DNA of 64,000 nucleotides. Origin: Azolla caroliniana. Lineage: Eukaryota > Polypodiophyta. Under the pieces are notes generated by a model. That model was not told the DNA's origin. It did no database searches and saw only the letters and a program-made list of their open reading frames with translations. The stretch covers positions 6,324,001 through 6,388,000 of the forward strand of contig JBHGNT010000015.1 of NCBI GenBank assembly GCA_043228905.1, in the 5' to 3' direction. Positions 1-10,249 of the stretch are shown one piece after another. The number at the start of each line of letters is the position of its first letter. Position 1 is the first letter of the stretch. The position numbers and the translations under genes were made by a program.

Positions 1-798
1 GCGAGGCCCGGAACGGGCATATACGAGAGGACCGAGGGAGAGGTCGGGAGCGGCAAAGAGGAGAGAGTCGGGAACCGACCCGACCGGAAGATGGACCGGT
101 CGATAATCCGACATGACCGGATGACGACGCGGAAGTACATTGGAGCGGGGTCTGGTCAACCGGGCCCAAACCGAAGAAGAGCTGGCAAGGTCGGATTTGT
201 TCGGACAAACATCTACCGGCCGGTTACGATTACGGAAGGGAGCCGACCTAACCGGAACTCGATCGGCCGAGACCGATCCGGGCGAAGGCAAAGTTGGCAC
301 GGTTGGAGGTCGAGGCGAACGGGCCACAACACCCGGTGGGAGCCGGTGAGCGCGAGAAGGAAGCTAACCGGGCACGGTGATTACGGCTTGGCAGAAGACC
401 GAGAGAGAGAGAGGAGCCCTCCACATCTATCCTTGAGACTTCGGCGGTTGCGGATCAACATAAGACCGGAGACACGACGGGTGATGGCGAGGAGTCGGAG
501 ACCGGAACTGACGAGGCCACTAGAACAGGTACCCGGTGCGTGAAGACGGATGAGCACGGCCAAGACGGCAAGCCAGAGTCGAAAGGGGCTACGGCAAGAA
601 AGGACGAAGAGACCGACGCGGAGGTCGGGTCTACGAAGGATGAGGCGCGTAATACGAAGTATGCACTACGGCGTAAAACGGAGCATGCACTACGGCCAGC
701 GAAGGGCCAAGAAGTAAGCATGCACCCGGAAGAGCGGCAACGAGTGACCGACAACGGTGGACCGGTCGAGCCTTTCAAAGACAAGCACGCGGCGAGAG

Positions 799-1560
799 AC
801 GAAGCCGTAAGGTGCCGAGATCGGCGGATGGGTGGCGAGAGCGAAGGACGGTGCGCGGAGAACAACGGGGTACACACCGGGAAGAGAAAACGCAGCGGCT
901 TCCCGGAGGACATACAAGGCCAAGCGGGCCAAGAGGGCACAAGCCGAGGCGAGGCGGTAACGAGAGCCTCGAGGGACACCGACACGGAGGTCGGGAGGAC
1001 GGTACGCTCTACGGTGAGAGAGCACGACGGGCAAAGGAGAGGCAAGGAACGCGGAATGGGGTCGCCTAAGGGCCAAAGAATGAGCGCATATTCGGGGGAC
1101 AACATCGGCGCACGAGAAGAGCCCATGGAAGGCAAGCGCGGAGCAGGAAGAGTCGACACGCCGAGGTGTTCGGCATGTGGAGACGATAAAACCAAAGGAG
1201 GAACATTCGTGGCACGAAGAGGGCGGAATCCGGAGTACGATCGGAGAGTTCAGGAGCACACCCGGAGGACATACGAGCCTTTGCGAGGAATGTGTGCGGC
1301 GAGAGATGGAGCGGTGAGGTGCCGGTATCGGCGGATGATCGACGAGCGTGAAAGGCTATGTCTTGAGAACCAGAGGAGGTGCGTGGAGAGCAACGGGCTA
1401 CGCGCCGGGAAGAGGAAGCACGGCTTCCCGGAAGGCATGTGAGGCCAAGCGGGCCAAGAGGACGAGTGTCGGGATGAAGCGGTAACGGGAGTCACGAAGG
1501 GAGTCGGTACAAGGTGTTCGGGGCGAGGAGAAGGTCGAGCCGGAGGTGGAACACACGCGA
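799..1560 (+). repeat. Diverged ~0.52-kb tandem duplication inside G0
   Basis: The stretch starting near 799 recurs near 1304. Shared landmarks are a TCGGCGGATG core (near 832 and 1328), GCTTCCCGGA followed by GCCAAGCGGGCCAAGAG (919 and 1444), and a GGTAACG segment (956 and 1480). Spacing between matching landmarks is about 0.50-0.53 kb, and the copies differ by many substitutions and indels. A weaker third echo may exist upstream, near 614-720. Confidence 0.6.
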
Positions 1561-1724
1561 TACGCGAGGAGCAGCACCCGACGAGCAATCGAAGTAATCG
1601 GGGGTCTAACCGGAGGACATGCGCGGTGAGCAAAGGAAGGGAGACAGGATCGGCAACGGTGTTCGGGATGGCCAGTCGAAGAAGAAGGTGCGTGCGCTGG
1701 ACGTGGTGGATCGGATGGAGCTGG

Positions 1725-1806
1725 CGGGTCGGGGCCGGTAAGGAGCTGGCAAGACGGATCGGCTCCGGCAAGGGACCGGCAAGAAGGTTGGGTGCCGGTA
1801 AGGCGA
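1725..1806 (+). repeat. Short GC-rich tandem repeats near the G0 3' end
   Basis: Four to five imperfect copies of a roughly 20-25 base unit built on GGCAAG/CCGGTAAGG cores (GCTGGCGGGTCGGGGCCGGTAAGG, then AGCTGGCAAGACGG, and so on). They lie just upstream of the 3' leader of G0. No coding role is evident. Confidence 0.45.
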
Positions 1807-1882
1807 AAGACCCGGTTGATCACCGTGGCCGAAATCTCTCACCCTTTTCCCTTCTTGGCACATACCAGTGGATGTGCAGTTT

Positions 1883-1894
1883 GGTGGGGGTGGA
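1883..1894 (+). promoter_or_regulatory. Polypurine tract of G0
   Basis: GGTGGGGGTGGA lies directly before the LTR start TGTCGTGAAG. The same purine run precedes the GP LTR at 5113-5124. In gypsy elements this is where plus-strand DNA synthesis is primed. Confidence 0.75.
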
Positions 1895-2437
1895 TGTCGT
1901 GAAGATTTTCGTCCATAGGCGGAAACCGGGGTGGAAGGGGCAAGTCGGTGGTGTGCAACATGTGCACATGTATACTAGGATATGGTGTATAGAAAGAGAG
2001 GGGAAATTTTTGTCCCACATTGTAAGGTCCCTCCCTCCTTGGGCTATAAAAGGAAGGGAGGGGTCACTTATGAAGGGGTTGCCTATTTTGTGCGAGTAAG
2101 GTATACCACTTAGTCTAGGGTTCTCCCTCTTCCCATTTCGTTTTAGGGTTAGGGTTTCGGTTAGGGTTTCTTCTTGGGTTTCCCTTTAGGGTTTTCGAAT
2201 AGTCATTTTTGGTGCGGCCACGACGGCCACCATTGTTGTAACCATTCATTGTTTTAATATAACTTGTTGAGCATCTTGCCTCCACCGATCCCTCCTTCAA
2301 TGTCGTGGTCTTATTCTTTCCTCTTCTCCTCTTGAGCTAAGCCTCCATATCATGTCCTATTCTTTCTCCTCCACTCCCTAGTCCAAGACCCCCGCGGTCC
2401 CGCCCCTTCTACACGCACGCAAGTAACAAACGTGACA
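1895..2437 (+). repeat. G0 3' LTR (543 bp)
   Basis: It begins TGTCGTGAAG after a polypurine tract and ends ...CGTGACA, giving the TGTCG/YGACA inverted termini of this family. A TATA box (CTATAAAAGG, about 2044-2053) is followed by TTAGGGTTAGGG/TTAGGGTTT motifs (2145-2170), a telo-box-like leader. The last 60 bases (GTCCAAGACCCCCGCGGTCC and following) match the ends of the LTRs at 2524-3194 (inverted) and 5125-5791. The following bases GCGCG may be one copy of its target duplication; the other copy is off-window. Confidence 0.8.
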
Positions 2438-2523
2438 GCGCGCACTCACTATACGGTCCACAGGAGGTCCGACCCCTCATCTTCTACTCCTCTGCCGCCT
2501 GTTCACGTCAGGTTCACCAAAGA
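2438..2523 (-). mobile_element. GM: 5' leader of an inverted gypsy element, cut by G0
   Basis: On the minus strand this reads, directly after the LTR at 2524-3194, ATCTTTGGTGAACC-GACGTGAAC and then a leader matching the primer-binding and leader region of GB (19152-19200). It is therefore the 5' leader of a minus-strand gypsy copy, cut short at 2438 where the G0 LTR ends. The rest of GM should lie left of G0, outside the window. Confidence 0.7.
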
Positions 2524-3194
2524 TGTTGCGTTGCTACGCGCGTGCGTGGAGAATAAGGCGGGACCACTAGGGTCTTGGACCGAGGAGTAGGTGAAAGAAA
2601 AGGGGGGGGGGGAGAGAGAGAAAGAGAGAGAGACGCTCACACACGTATAGACAAAGAAGCGCACGGGGACGCGGCCCAACAACACAGGAGACACGAGTTG
2701 AGCAGGAAATCGAGTATAAGAACACTAGTGTATGTATATAAATATATGTTTGCAGACGACTCGAACGGTTACAGCCGACCAGGTCGGCGAGAAGGATGTC
2801 GACGCCTGATCACCCACACACACAGGGGGAGCAAGATGGAGATTCTACCGGAAGCACACGGGCGTTCCACAGAGCAGGATCAGCCTCTCGAGAACCTGCG
2901 CAAAAGAAGCTATGGAGAATGACAGAGAAGAAGAGCTCGGTCCTAGTTTGACAGCAGTTCGTCCCCTCTAGCACGCGATACTTTCTCTCCCCGTCTCCCT
3001 CTCTTTTATAGCTCAAGGAGGGAGGCCGTTTCACCCGTTTACATCACATTAATTCTCTCTATCGAATATTGCTACCTAGGATTTGACTTTTGTGCCTACC
3101 TATCTACTATACAACAAGGGGCGTGCCCATGTGTAAGGGCCGGTTTACACACGCTATACACGGTTTGCGCTTGGGGATGGTTTTCTTCACGACA
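2524..3194 (-). repeat. GM 5' LTR (671 bp, inverted)
   Basis: The plus strand starts TGTTGCG and ends CTTCACGACA, the reverse complement of the family start TGTCGTGAAG. Read on the minus strand, the TATA-like CTATAAAAGAG (about 3000-3010) and the terminal GTCCAAGACC block fall in family order. A homopolymer G run and GA-rich microsatellite lie near 2600-2632. It is inserted in the RNase H region of GP; the bases after it (AAAGG) may be its target copy. Confidence 0.8.
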
Positions 3195-5055
3195 AAGGTT
3201 TACGGTAAGGGGGTCCTCATCTACGTAACGGTGGACACAAGCCGGACCGGGATCGGGTGGGTGATAAACCAGGAGGAGGAGGACGACGCACAGTTCCCGA
3301 TCCGGTTCGGGGCGAAGGTATTGAGCGAACGACAACGAGGATACGCCCAAGTCAAGCGCGAACTATGGGGTATCGTTTCGGCTGTCAAGGCCGATAGGGA
3401 CTACCTGATCGGGACGGAGGTAACAATTGAGACGGACTGCCTGCCGATACTCGGCATGGTTTCCGGATGCGCGACGCCGGACCTAGCGATGCTCTAGTGG
3501 ATAGCGTACGTTAAGTCCCTGAACTTGGAGATACGACACATCTCCGGAAAGGATAACACCATGGCCGACATGCTTTCGAGAGCAAGGTTCAACAACGAAG
3601 ACGACATGGTTTTGGATGACGAAGAAGTCGGCGAGGACTTCTTCAGGTCGGCTAATGTGACGACGAGAAAGGGGGACACTCCGGCACTTAACGAATTTGA
3701 CGAAACCAGGTACGACGGGGAGTGGCTCCAAATTGGGAGGTTCCTACGAGCGATGACGCCAGACGCAGCGTGGACGAGAGAAGAGGCGAGTCGGGTACGG
3801 AAGAAGGTGTACCGATTCTTCCTTCGGGATGGGTGCATATGGAGGCACCCAAAGAAAATAAATGGCATCCCGTTCCGAGTAGTGGCAAAGAAAGAGGAAC
3901 AGGAGGAACTACTGGCAGCATTTCACGAGAGTCCCTGGGCCGGACACTACGGAACGTGGGCCACGTTTGGGAAGCTGAAGGAGAAGTACTGGTGGCCGGA
4001 GTTGTACCAGGACGTGCAACGGTTCGTAACGACTTGCGAAAGCTGTCAGATGCACTCCGTAATCCGACATCGGGAGGAGCTACACCCGACTTACCCGCTT
4101 GTGGTCCATTTCAAGTGGATGTTGGACTTGGTGACAATGCCGATGGGAGTAGGGCAGATGCAATACCTGGTGCTTGCGCGAGAAAACTTAACGAACCAGG
4201 TGGAAGGTCGTGCACTGTAGAACAAGACAACCGCGGCGGTATGCCGGTTCCTGATCGAAGAGGTAGTGTGTCGGTATGGGTGAGTCAGGAGGATCGTGGC
4301 GGACTGGGGAGAGCTGGATGCGCGGGAAGCTGAGGAGTTGTTCAAGCGGCTAGGGGTCAAACTCTCCCTCACTACGGCGTACAATCCGGAGGCGAACGGG
4401 AAGGTAGAGCATGGGCACGGGCCGATCGTAAAGGCGGTTATGCGTGCATGCGGAGGACAGGTCAGGAATTGGCCGCGGCTCCTTCCTTATGCACTATGGG
4501 CGGACCGAACTATGCACAGTTCGGTGATAGGGTTTATGCCGGCAGAGCTGATGTACAGACAGAAGCCGATCATGCCGGTGGAACAGACGATTTCTTCATG
4601 GGCGGCCATTTCTTGGAAGGACGAGATGAGCCGGGAGGAGTTGTTGGCTGTGCGGATTCGGCAACTCGAGCGGAGGCCGGAGGGCGTGAAACGGGCGAAG
4701 GAAAAGCTGCGGGCGGCAAGGGAGCGGAACAAGACCCGGTTCGACCAGATGCACCGGTTGTGACCAAAGAAGATCGAGGAAGGCGACTGGGTCTTGGTAT
4801 ACGACAACAGCCTCGACAATCAGCACAAGGCGGGGCGAAAGTTCGCTAGGAGATGGTTCGGGCCGTACACGGTGACGAGCGCGAAACGACACGTACCACC
4901 TAGCGGAACTCGACGGGACACGATTAGCGGTACCGGTGGCCGGAAAGCGGATCAAAGCGTTCAAGAAGCGGTTCGAAGATGAGCCGGAGCTGGCAAGCGA
5001 GAGCGACGACGACGATCGGTTCGGGCCCGATGAAGAATCGGAGAGCGACGAGTGA
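3195..5055 (+). pseudogene. GP: gypsy RNase H - integrase remnant
   Basis: The 3' part of a gypsy polyprotein. RNase H pieces are at 3199-3594 (VYGKG, RFGAKVLSERQRGYAQVK, then DMLSRARF). An integrase zinc finger follows (HESPWAGH about 3927; CESCQMHS about 4036). The integrase core has a first acidic residue in the LVTMPMG region (about 4125), ADWGE (about 4302) and a Glu in the NPEANGK-E region (about 4405). The C-terminal domain has WFGPY (about 4855), and an acidic tail ends at 5055. It is broken by TAG at 3495-3497, TAG at 4218-4220, TGA at 4278 and 4761, and a frameshift near 4885. The GB copy at 42510-43768 has CAG where this copy has TAG 4218. Everything upstream of RNase H is missing, cut by the GM LTR. 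Confidence 0.85.
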
Positions 5056-5112
5056 AGCCGGTTTTCTTCGGTATCTATCCGTCTCTGGTGCATGCCGGTG
5101 GATGCGCGGTTT

Positions 5113-5124
5113 GGTGGGGGTGGA
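5113..5124 (+). promoter_or_regulatory. Polypurine tract of GP
   Basis: GGTGGGGGTGGA lies immediately before the 3' LTR, identical to the tract of G0 at 1883-1894. Confidence 0.75.
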
Positions 5125-5791
5125 TGTCGTGAAGAAAACCGGTCATGGGCGGAATTGGAGAAAGAGGGGCATGAACCGGCTCTTACACGGACGGACGCCT
5201 GAATTGATATTTGGATATTTGTACATGATTCATAAATGGATCGGCTAATGTAAATACTAAGTAGTGTGCATTTATTAAGGGATTGTGCGTATCTCTGTCG
5301 AAAGGGACAGGGAATAAAGCGGTTTTGACTAGGGAGAAAGACGGCCCCTTTTAGGAACTATTTTTAAGGAGAGGAGAGGAGGAGGAGAAGGGATCGCGCG
5401 TTGGCGAGGACGAAGTGCTGCTGTAGAACCGAGTGCCGAGCTCTCTCTCCTCCAATCGTCGTTCTCTACAGGTGTCGGGAGTTTGCTGCCTCTGTTTCGT
5501 GGACAGCCCGTGTTCTTCCAGCAGAGTTTCTCTCTCCCTTTTCCCCTTTTGTTTCTTCGAGTCGTGTGGCTGTCGTCGGTGTGCGTGAGTAGGACCCCGT
5601 GTCGGGTCCATTACCGGGTTGCCGGTTGTAACTGCTCGAGTTGTAAGCTATTGACTATAGTAATCGGATTCCTGCTTTCTTGCTCTTAATCTCTTCCTGT
5701 GTACTTGCAACTCTCTCTCTCTCTCTCTCCTTGGTCCAAGACCCCCTGTGGTCCCGCCTCTTCCTACACGCGAACACGAAACTTCGCGACA
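5125..5791 (+). repeat. GP 3' LTR (667 bp)
   Basis: It starts TGTCGTGAAG and ends CTTCGCGACA, near-perfect inverted termini. A CT-rich tract (about 5711-5730) and the family end block GTCCAAGACCCCCTGTGGTCC precede the right terminus. It abuts copia C1 integrase sequence at 5792, so GP was inserted into C1. Its length closely matches the GB 5' LTR (674 bp) and the GM LTR (671 bp). Confidence 0.85.
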
Positions 5792-5796
5792 ACGGC

Positions 5797-7762
5797 GGTA
5801 TTTGCAGCTTCTGCCCAATATGACTTAGGCATATGCTTCTCGTTGAGCATGGCCCGTGCTACCTCGAGGATGTGCCGATTCCTTTATTCGGCTACACCGT
5901 TCTGTTGCGGTGTGTGTTGGCAAGTGAATTCTCGCTGAATTCCTTCTTGTTGAAGGTATGTCGTGAACGCATCGAGAAGTATTCCTTTCCTCCATCCGAC
6001 CGAAGACATCGTACATGGCAGCCTGTTGTCTTTTCGACTTGGCTTTTGAATTTTTGGAAGTGTGTAAATACTTCGCTCTTCATCTTCATGGGAAAGATCC
6101 ATGTGTATCTAGAGAAGTTGTCGATGAAGGTAACATAGTACCGACATCCTCCGAATGTGGCCGTCTATGCCGGTCCCCACACATCTGAGTGGACTACGTC
6201 CAATAGGCCTTTGCTCACGTTCGTCTCCTTCGGGAACGGGTGCCGATGTTGCTTGCCAAATTGGCATGCTTCACATACTCCTTCAATCTCTTTCTCTTTG
6301 AAGGTTGGGAGCCCGATGACGACTCATTTCGATTACATCGCCTTGAGTTTGTTGACATTGATATGGCCGATTCTTTTATCCATAGCTCTATGTCGGTGTC
6401 GGGTTTGAGGCCCTTTGCAAACATGGCCGATTTTACCTCGTTCGCTTTGAGGATAAACATTCGGCCTTCCCTTTGACCACGAGCAATTAGTCGGCTTTCT
6501 TTCTCCATGAAGCGACCTCCTTGGTTGAATCGAACTTGCATCCCTTGCCCCACAATTTGGCCGATCGAGACCAAATTCTTCGTTATGGTGGGTACATGTA
6601 AGACATTTTTTATGCAAGTTTGTTCCCCTTCTTTCCCGAATGGGACATTGCTGACATGCCGAATCGGATGAGTGGTGTCGTCTCCGGTCTCGACATAATC
6701 GGGTCGATCCGGCTCTCGAAGGTCTTTGAACCATTCTTGATGGGACGTCACATGGTTCAAAGCACCGGAGTCGACGAACCATACATCTTCCGTATTGGAG
6801 GCATTAGTCGAATTAGAGGCCGACATAGAATTTGCTCTATGTCTCATCATGAACATTCCGCCAATGTCTTCATAATCAGAGTTAGTGGCATAATTTGTGA
6901 GTTGTCGGCTTGTGGAAGGCAACTTGCGCTTCTTCTTCCGGCACTCTTCTTCATGATGGTCGATTTTTCCACAATATCCGCATTCGATCGAGTTTTGTCG
7001 ACTCGAAGTGGAATGGAAGCTCCCCCTTCTTTCGAAGGTTCCTCGATGGCTTCCGTCTTGTTGCCGAAATTGGGAGTTGTTGTCGTAAGTCGGACCTCGT
7101 CCGCCTCATCCTTGGCCGAATCGGCCTCTTGCTTGGTCGCGTCCTCTTCCTCCATTCGAATGTGTGTAGAGCATGTGGCCTTCCGAGGTGTTGCTCCTTG
7201 TTCGAACATGGTTTTCTTCAACCAACAACATGGATTGAAGATCGAAGAAATAGGGAGGATTCTCCCTTGCTAGGACGACGGTTCTCATTGCGCCGAACCG
7301 TGGTGCAAGGCCACCGAGGCATATTTGCACCATCTCATCATCATCCACATTGACGCTTATTGAGGCGAGCGAGTCACAAAGCTCCTTGATCCTCAAGGTG
7401 TAGCTTGTGATGGACATGTCCCGTTGTTGGATGTTGTTCAACTCTTGGCGGAGTTGAAGCTTCCTCGTGGTCGTGTTGGCAGCGAAAATCTTTCGTAGAT
7501 TTTCCCACGCTTCCTTCGGCGTCTCGGCTTCTCGAATGTAACCGAGCATGTGGTCGTGAACACATGTCGCCAAGCAATACATTACTCGAATCACCGCTTG
7601 CTCCCATGTTGCATAGTCAGTGTCTTCCGGCTCGGGCTAGTTTTCTTGTGCTCCTTTGATGTAGCTCCAATAGCCTTGACTGACAAGGTATTGATGCATC
7701 TTGTACTCCCAAGATGCAAAGTTGTTTCGGTCCAACTTCTCGCTAGGGAGAGCGCTCCCCAT
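5797..7762 (-). pseudogene. C1 gag-protease-integrase remnant
   Basis: Read from ATG at 7762, the order is a UBN2-type gag (KLDRNNFASWEYKMHQYLV; CLATCVHDHMLGYIRE; DEMVQICLGGLAPRFG), protease FVDSGA (about 6775), pre-integrase around 6440-6330, and integrase with SDGGKEYF (about 6000), HTPQQNGVAE and a final YWAEAANT (about 5810). Several frameshifts split the frame (near 7600, 7220, 6900 and 6330), so no full product is possible. The integrase stops at 5797 because of the GP insertion. The zinc-knuckle region is too shuffled to place with confidence. Confidence 0.8.
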
Positions 7763-7889
7763 TTCTTCCTTCTTCTTCTCTCTTGAATACGAGCTATGTA
7801 GTCGCACTACGATAGCGATGAGCCGGTTCTTCTTGAACATCGGCGTAGAGCTCAACACACGCGGATGGGCTAGATCGAGCTACCAAACC

Positions 7890-7901
7890 GCTCTGATACC
7901 A
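7890..7901 (-). other. C1 primer-binding site
   Basis: The minus strand reads TGGTATCAGAGC directly after the LTR end. This is the standard plant copia site, complementary to the 3' end of initiator methionine tRNA. Confidence 0.85.
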
Positions 7902-7968
7902 TGTAAAGAATCGATGGTGATTCTTGTGCAGTGGAATAGACTAGAGATATGTGTTGTGAGTGTGTATG

Positions 7969-8003
<35 letters not shown>

Positions 8004-8297
8004 CAAGATAGATTAGAACAACAATAGAATACTAAAGAAGATGTATGTTACAAAGGGGATTAATCGACCTAATTACAAAGTAGGAGGAGAGTGCTTTATA
8101 TAGTCACTCTCTCTCTTCATTAACTACCAAAGCTCATGGGTCATGGGGAATGTGAAAGCTCATTAGTTATGTGTCATAGAATATGATTCTATGACACATA
8201 GTTAATGTATAGATAAGAGTGGTGACTTTTGACCTTTGAGTGCACACTCTCAAGGGTGTGTTCACACACTAGACTAGGTTAAGCTTGATTCTCAACA
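7902..8297 (-). repeat. C1 5' LTR (396 bp)
   Basis: On the minus strand it runs from TGTTGAGAATC (8297) to ...TTCTTTACA (7902), directly followed by the primer-binding site. A TATATAAAG box lies at about 8093-8101. A (GA)n microsatellite lies at 7972-7999. The terminal TGTTGAGA matches the CE and CE2 LTR starts. Confidence 0.85.
7972..7999. repeat. (GA)n microsatellite
   Basis: An uninterrupted GA dinucleotide run inside the C1 LTR. The CE and CE2 LTRs carry CT/AC runs at similar places, so the tract is a family feature. Confidence 0.95.
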
Positions 8298-8624
8298 TAT
8301 CTCAATACCAGAAGTGCTTGGCCTCTTCCTTTGGGCATAATCCATCATATAATACACATGTGCCACCCTCATCTCTGCTATCCCCTATTTCCTTGTCTTG
8401 AAAGTTAATTCTTGTGAGCGGTTTCTACAACCATAAAGCAATATTAATTCATGTGAGAGATTTCTTGTGATATTTCTCTTTTAATGCTTTTTAACTCAAC
8501 TTTGTATGAACGTATTTTCTCATGGGCTTTTATCTTGGCTTGATATTTCCAACTAATAATATGAACCAGTTTAAAAGAAAACAAAATTATAAAATATAAA
8601 ACAACTAATAATAATATAAGTTCT
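8298..8624. other. AT-rich gap, no gene seen
   Basis: AT-rich sequence between the C1 LTR and the LINE tail. I see no coding frame or element terminus. It may be degraded LINE sequence or older host DNA in which C1 landed. Confidence 0.5.
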
Positions 8625-9480
8625 CAAGGGAGTATGCTACATATTCATACATTATGGAAGAATGGTAAAAAGTGGATATTGAATCCACATCCAAACTATA
8701 TAGGTAATTTATCTAAAGTGTGGGTTTTTTAGAATAAGCCCATCGATCACCTTCTGTGGGATCCAAGTCAGTGGAAATGACAAATCATATCGCCACAGGG
8801 AATACTGGATAAGCAAATCCCTTTTTTCTAGTACTTTGTAAAAGTGGGTAGAGAATTGCTAAGGAGGGGTTTGGTTGTTGTGCGAGCAGCTTGTAAACTT
8901 TTGAGATCTGGTAATGTACAAGACTCTTGGTTGGGTGCTTATTGGAAATGGTTGTGGGCCATGCAAATTCCTGAAAAAGTTGTAGTGTTTATATGGTTGT
9001 TGGCACATTGTGGGATTCCTATTTAGTCATGGTTGCGGTGGCATCACCATGATTTAAAATGTGATTGTTGTTGTTTTCACATTGAATCGGTTCACCGTGT
9101 CTTATGGATATGCCCTATTGCCTGAGCAGTTTGAAAAAGAGTGTTGAGAATTTGGTATCATGTTTATAGTACAGAGATTTACTCATGGGGTTTTGTGAGA
9201 TGGGGAAGGCTTGCCGAAGAAATATAGAATTATGAAAAGGAGTGTGTTGATTTTCTTGTTCTCTCTGATGGAAGCCAGTTGAGGACAAGGTTTGGTCCAC
9301 GATATCTTCTGAAGGCAAGATGTAAATGTGTATTTCAGAAAGTCAAACAAAATGGGATTGAGTTAGTGAAGGAGATATCCTGGTTGATGCTTCTGCATAC
9401 TCTAAGAGGTTTACATGAGGTAATAGTTGGTAAGCATGATGTTGTGTTTCGTAAGCAACAACATTTTAGACAAATGTAGA
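8625..9480 (+). pseudogene. L1-type LINE, C-terminal tail remnant
   Basis: On the plus strand the frame reads LLWDPSQW (about 8750) and then WLWAMQIPEKVVVFIWLL (about 8950-9003). This is the zinc-binding region that follows reverse transcriptase in plant L1-like LINEs (zf-RVT: W-x-iP-K-v-vFiW-l). The expected cysteine/histidine part follows, with CDCC, H and CP at about 9062-9120. Stops at 9025 and beyond show decay. The RT and endonuclease parts are absent upstream, consistent with 5' truncation. No poly-A tail is clear before 9539. Confidence 0.6.
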
Positions 9481-9538
9481 CAAAGGTCTCTGTATTCACC
9501 TCTTTTGGGGAGAGAATAAACTAGAGATATGCTCCACC

Positions 9539-9690
9539 TATTGGGGAATAAGTCCCTCTGGATGGGACACGTCGGACAACTGGTTCCAGACGAGGAACCG
9601 TTTCGGCTGAAAGACATTCGAAAACCCGATTGAGCCGTATCCAATTAGAGGCTATATTTGTAAATAGTCCATGGTGTGTATTAGTATTAA
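9539..9690 (+). repeat. 5' end of a copia LTR (CA/CF/CI family)
   Basis: TATTGGGGAATAAGTCCCTC-GGATGGGA parallels the LTR start at 44783, and the later ATATTTGTAAATAG and ATTAGTATTAA blocks match the CA LTR (about 22630-22660). The fragment is cut at 9690 by the end of the CD 3' LTR, so CD probably jumped into this LTR. Confidence 0.65.
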
Positions 9691-10249
9691 TGAAGGGATC
9701 CGGAGCACAGTAGATAGAAATGCACCAACGCGAAAATAGAAAAACAACAAAACACAGAGAATGCACAGAGTACACAATATTTTACGTGGAAACCCTAAAC
9801 AGGGGAAAACCAGAAGCAAACAGAGAATCACTATAACAGAGATATACAAGGAAGAAACAGGTTACAACACTCTCTGTACAGAGTGTATCAACCACACAAG
9901 GCTCTTGGCGTCTAGTATCACACAACTATGTCATTGCGCACGCTCTCACGTCTCTCTTCCTACTCTCTACTACTCTCTCTTCTACACACTATTGCAGAAG
10001 CTCTACCTTGCACTATTATCCATAATGGTTGTCCGAGGTGTATTTATACTCATACATAGTATGGGTTATTTACAAATGTAGTCATTATTATTATTATATA
10101 TAATGTATGTATATAATAATTAATCGCCCGACTTGTCGGCCTTGTCTTCAATCTGAAGCATCCATCAATGCAGTCGACTAACATAATTGACCCTCTATCT
10201 CCTCCAAGAACTAGTCGATGACCCAGTCGACTAGTTGGTCGACCCGGAT
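9691..10249 (-). repeat. CD 3' LTR, part 1
   Basis: On the plus strand it starts TGAAGGGATCCGGAGCAC. It matches the CH LTR start at 49933 (TGAAGGGATCCAGACC) and stays similar for about 450 bp, including a TATA-type AGTATAAATACACC on the minus strand (about 10040-10052). It is interrupted at 10249 by CHR1 and resumes at 15545. Confidence 0.85.
10245..10249. other. Target-site duplication of CHR1, left copy
   Basis: CGGAT directly before the CHR1 LTR; the right copy CGGAT is at 15540-15544. Five bases is the usual gypsy value. Confidence 0.9.

Larger units (their letters stand above)
1..1894 (+). mobile_element. G0: interior of a gypsy-family derivative, no pol seen
   Basis: GC-rich, purine-biased DNA running up to a polypurine tract (1883-1894) and a 3' LTR. 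The last 40 bases before the LTR match the 3' leader of element GP (5085-5124), so both belong to one LTR family. Unlike GP, I find no protease, RT, RNase H or integrase motif here. Long open frames (for example 540-1442 on + and 455-1195 on -) are rich in Arg, Gly and Ser, lie on both strands, and are best explained by base composition. The most likely reading is a non-autonomous gypsy derivative or a rearranged 3' interior. The left end lies outside the window. Confidence 0.55.
5792..8297 (-). mobile_element. C1: 5' half of a Ty1/copia element
   Basis: The minus-strand order is 5' LTR (8297-7902), primer-binding site, gag, protease, pre-integrase and part of integrase, ending at 5792 where GP interrupts it. 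The RT/RNase H half should lie left of the gypsy cluster, outside the window. It belongs to the same gag family (MGSALP...KLDR start) as CE and CE2. Confidence 0.85.

Noticed and set aside
540-1442. A 300-codon Arg/Gly-rich open frame as a gene
   Set aside because: Long open frames exist on both strands here because the DNA is GC-rich and TA-poor; no domain is seen and the stretch is a tandem repeat.
2145-2170. TTAGGG/TTTAGGG-like words as an interstitial telomere
   Set aside because: Only a few imperfect units inside an LTR leader, just after the TATA box; better read as telo-box-like leader motifs.
8844-9026. Short plus-strand frame as a host gene
   Set aside because: Its WLWAMQIPEKVVVFIW motif is the known C-terminal zinc region of plant LINE proteins.
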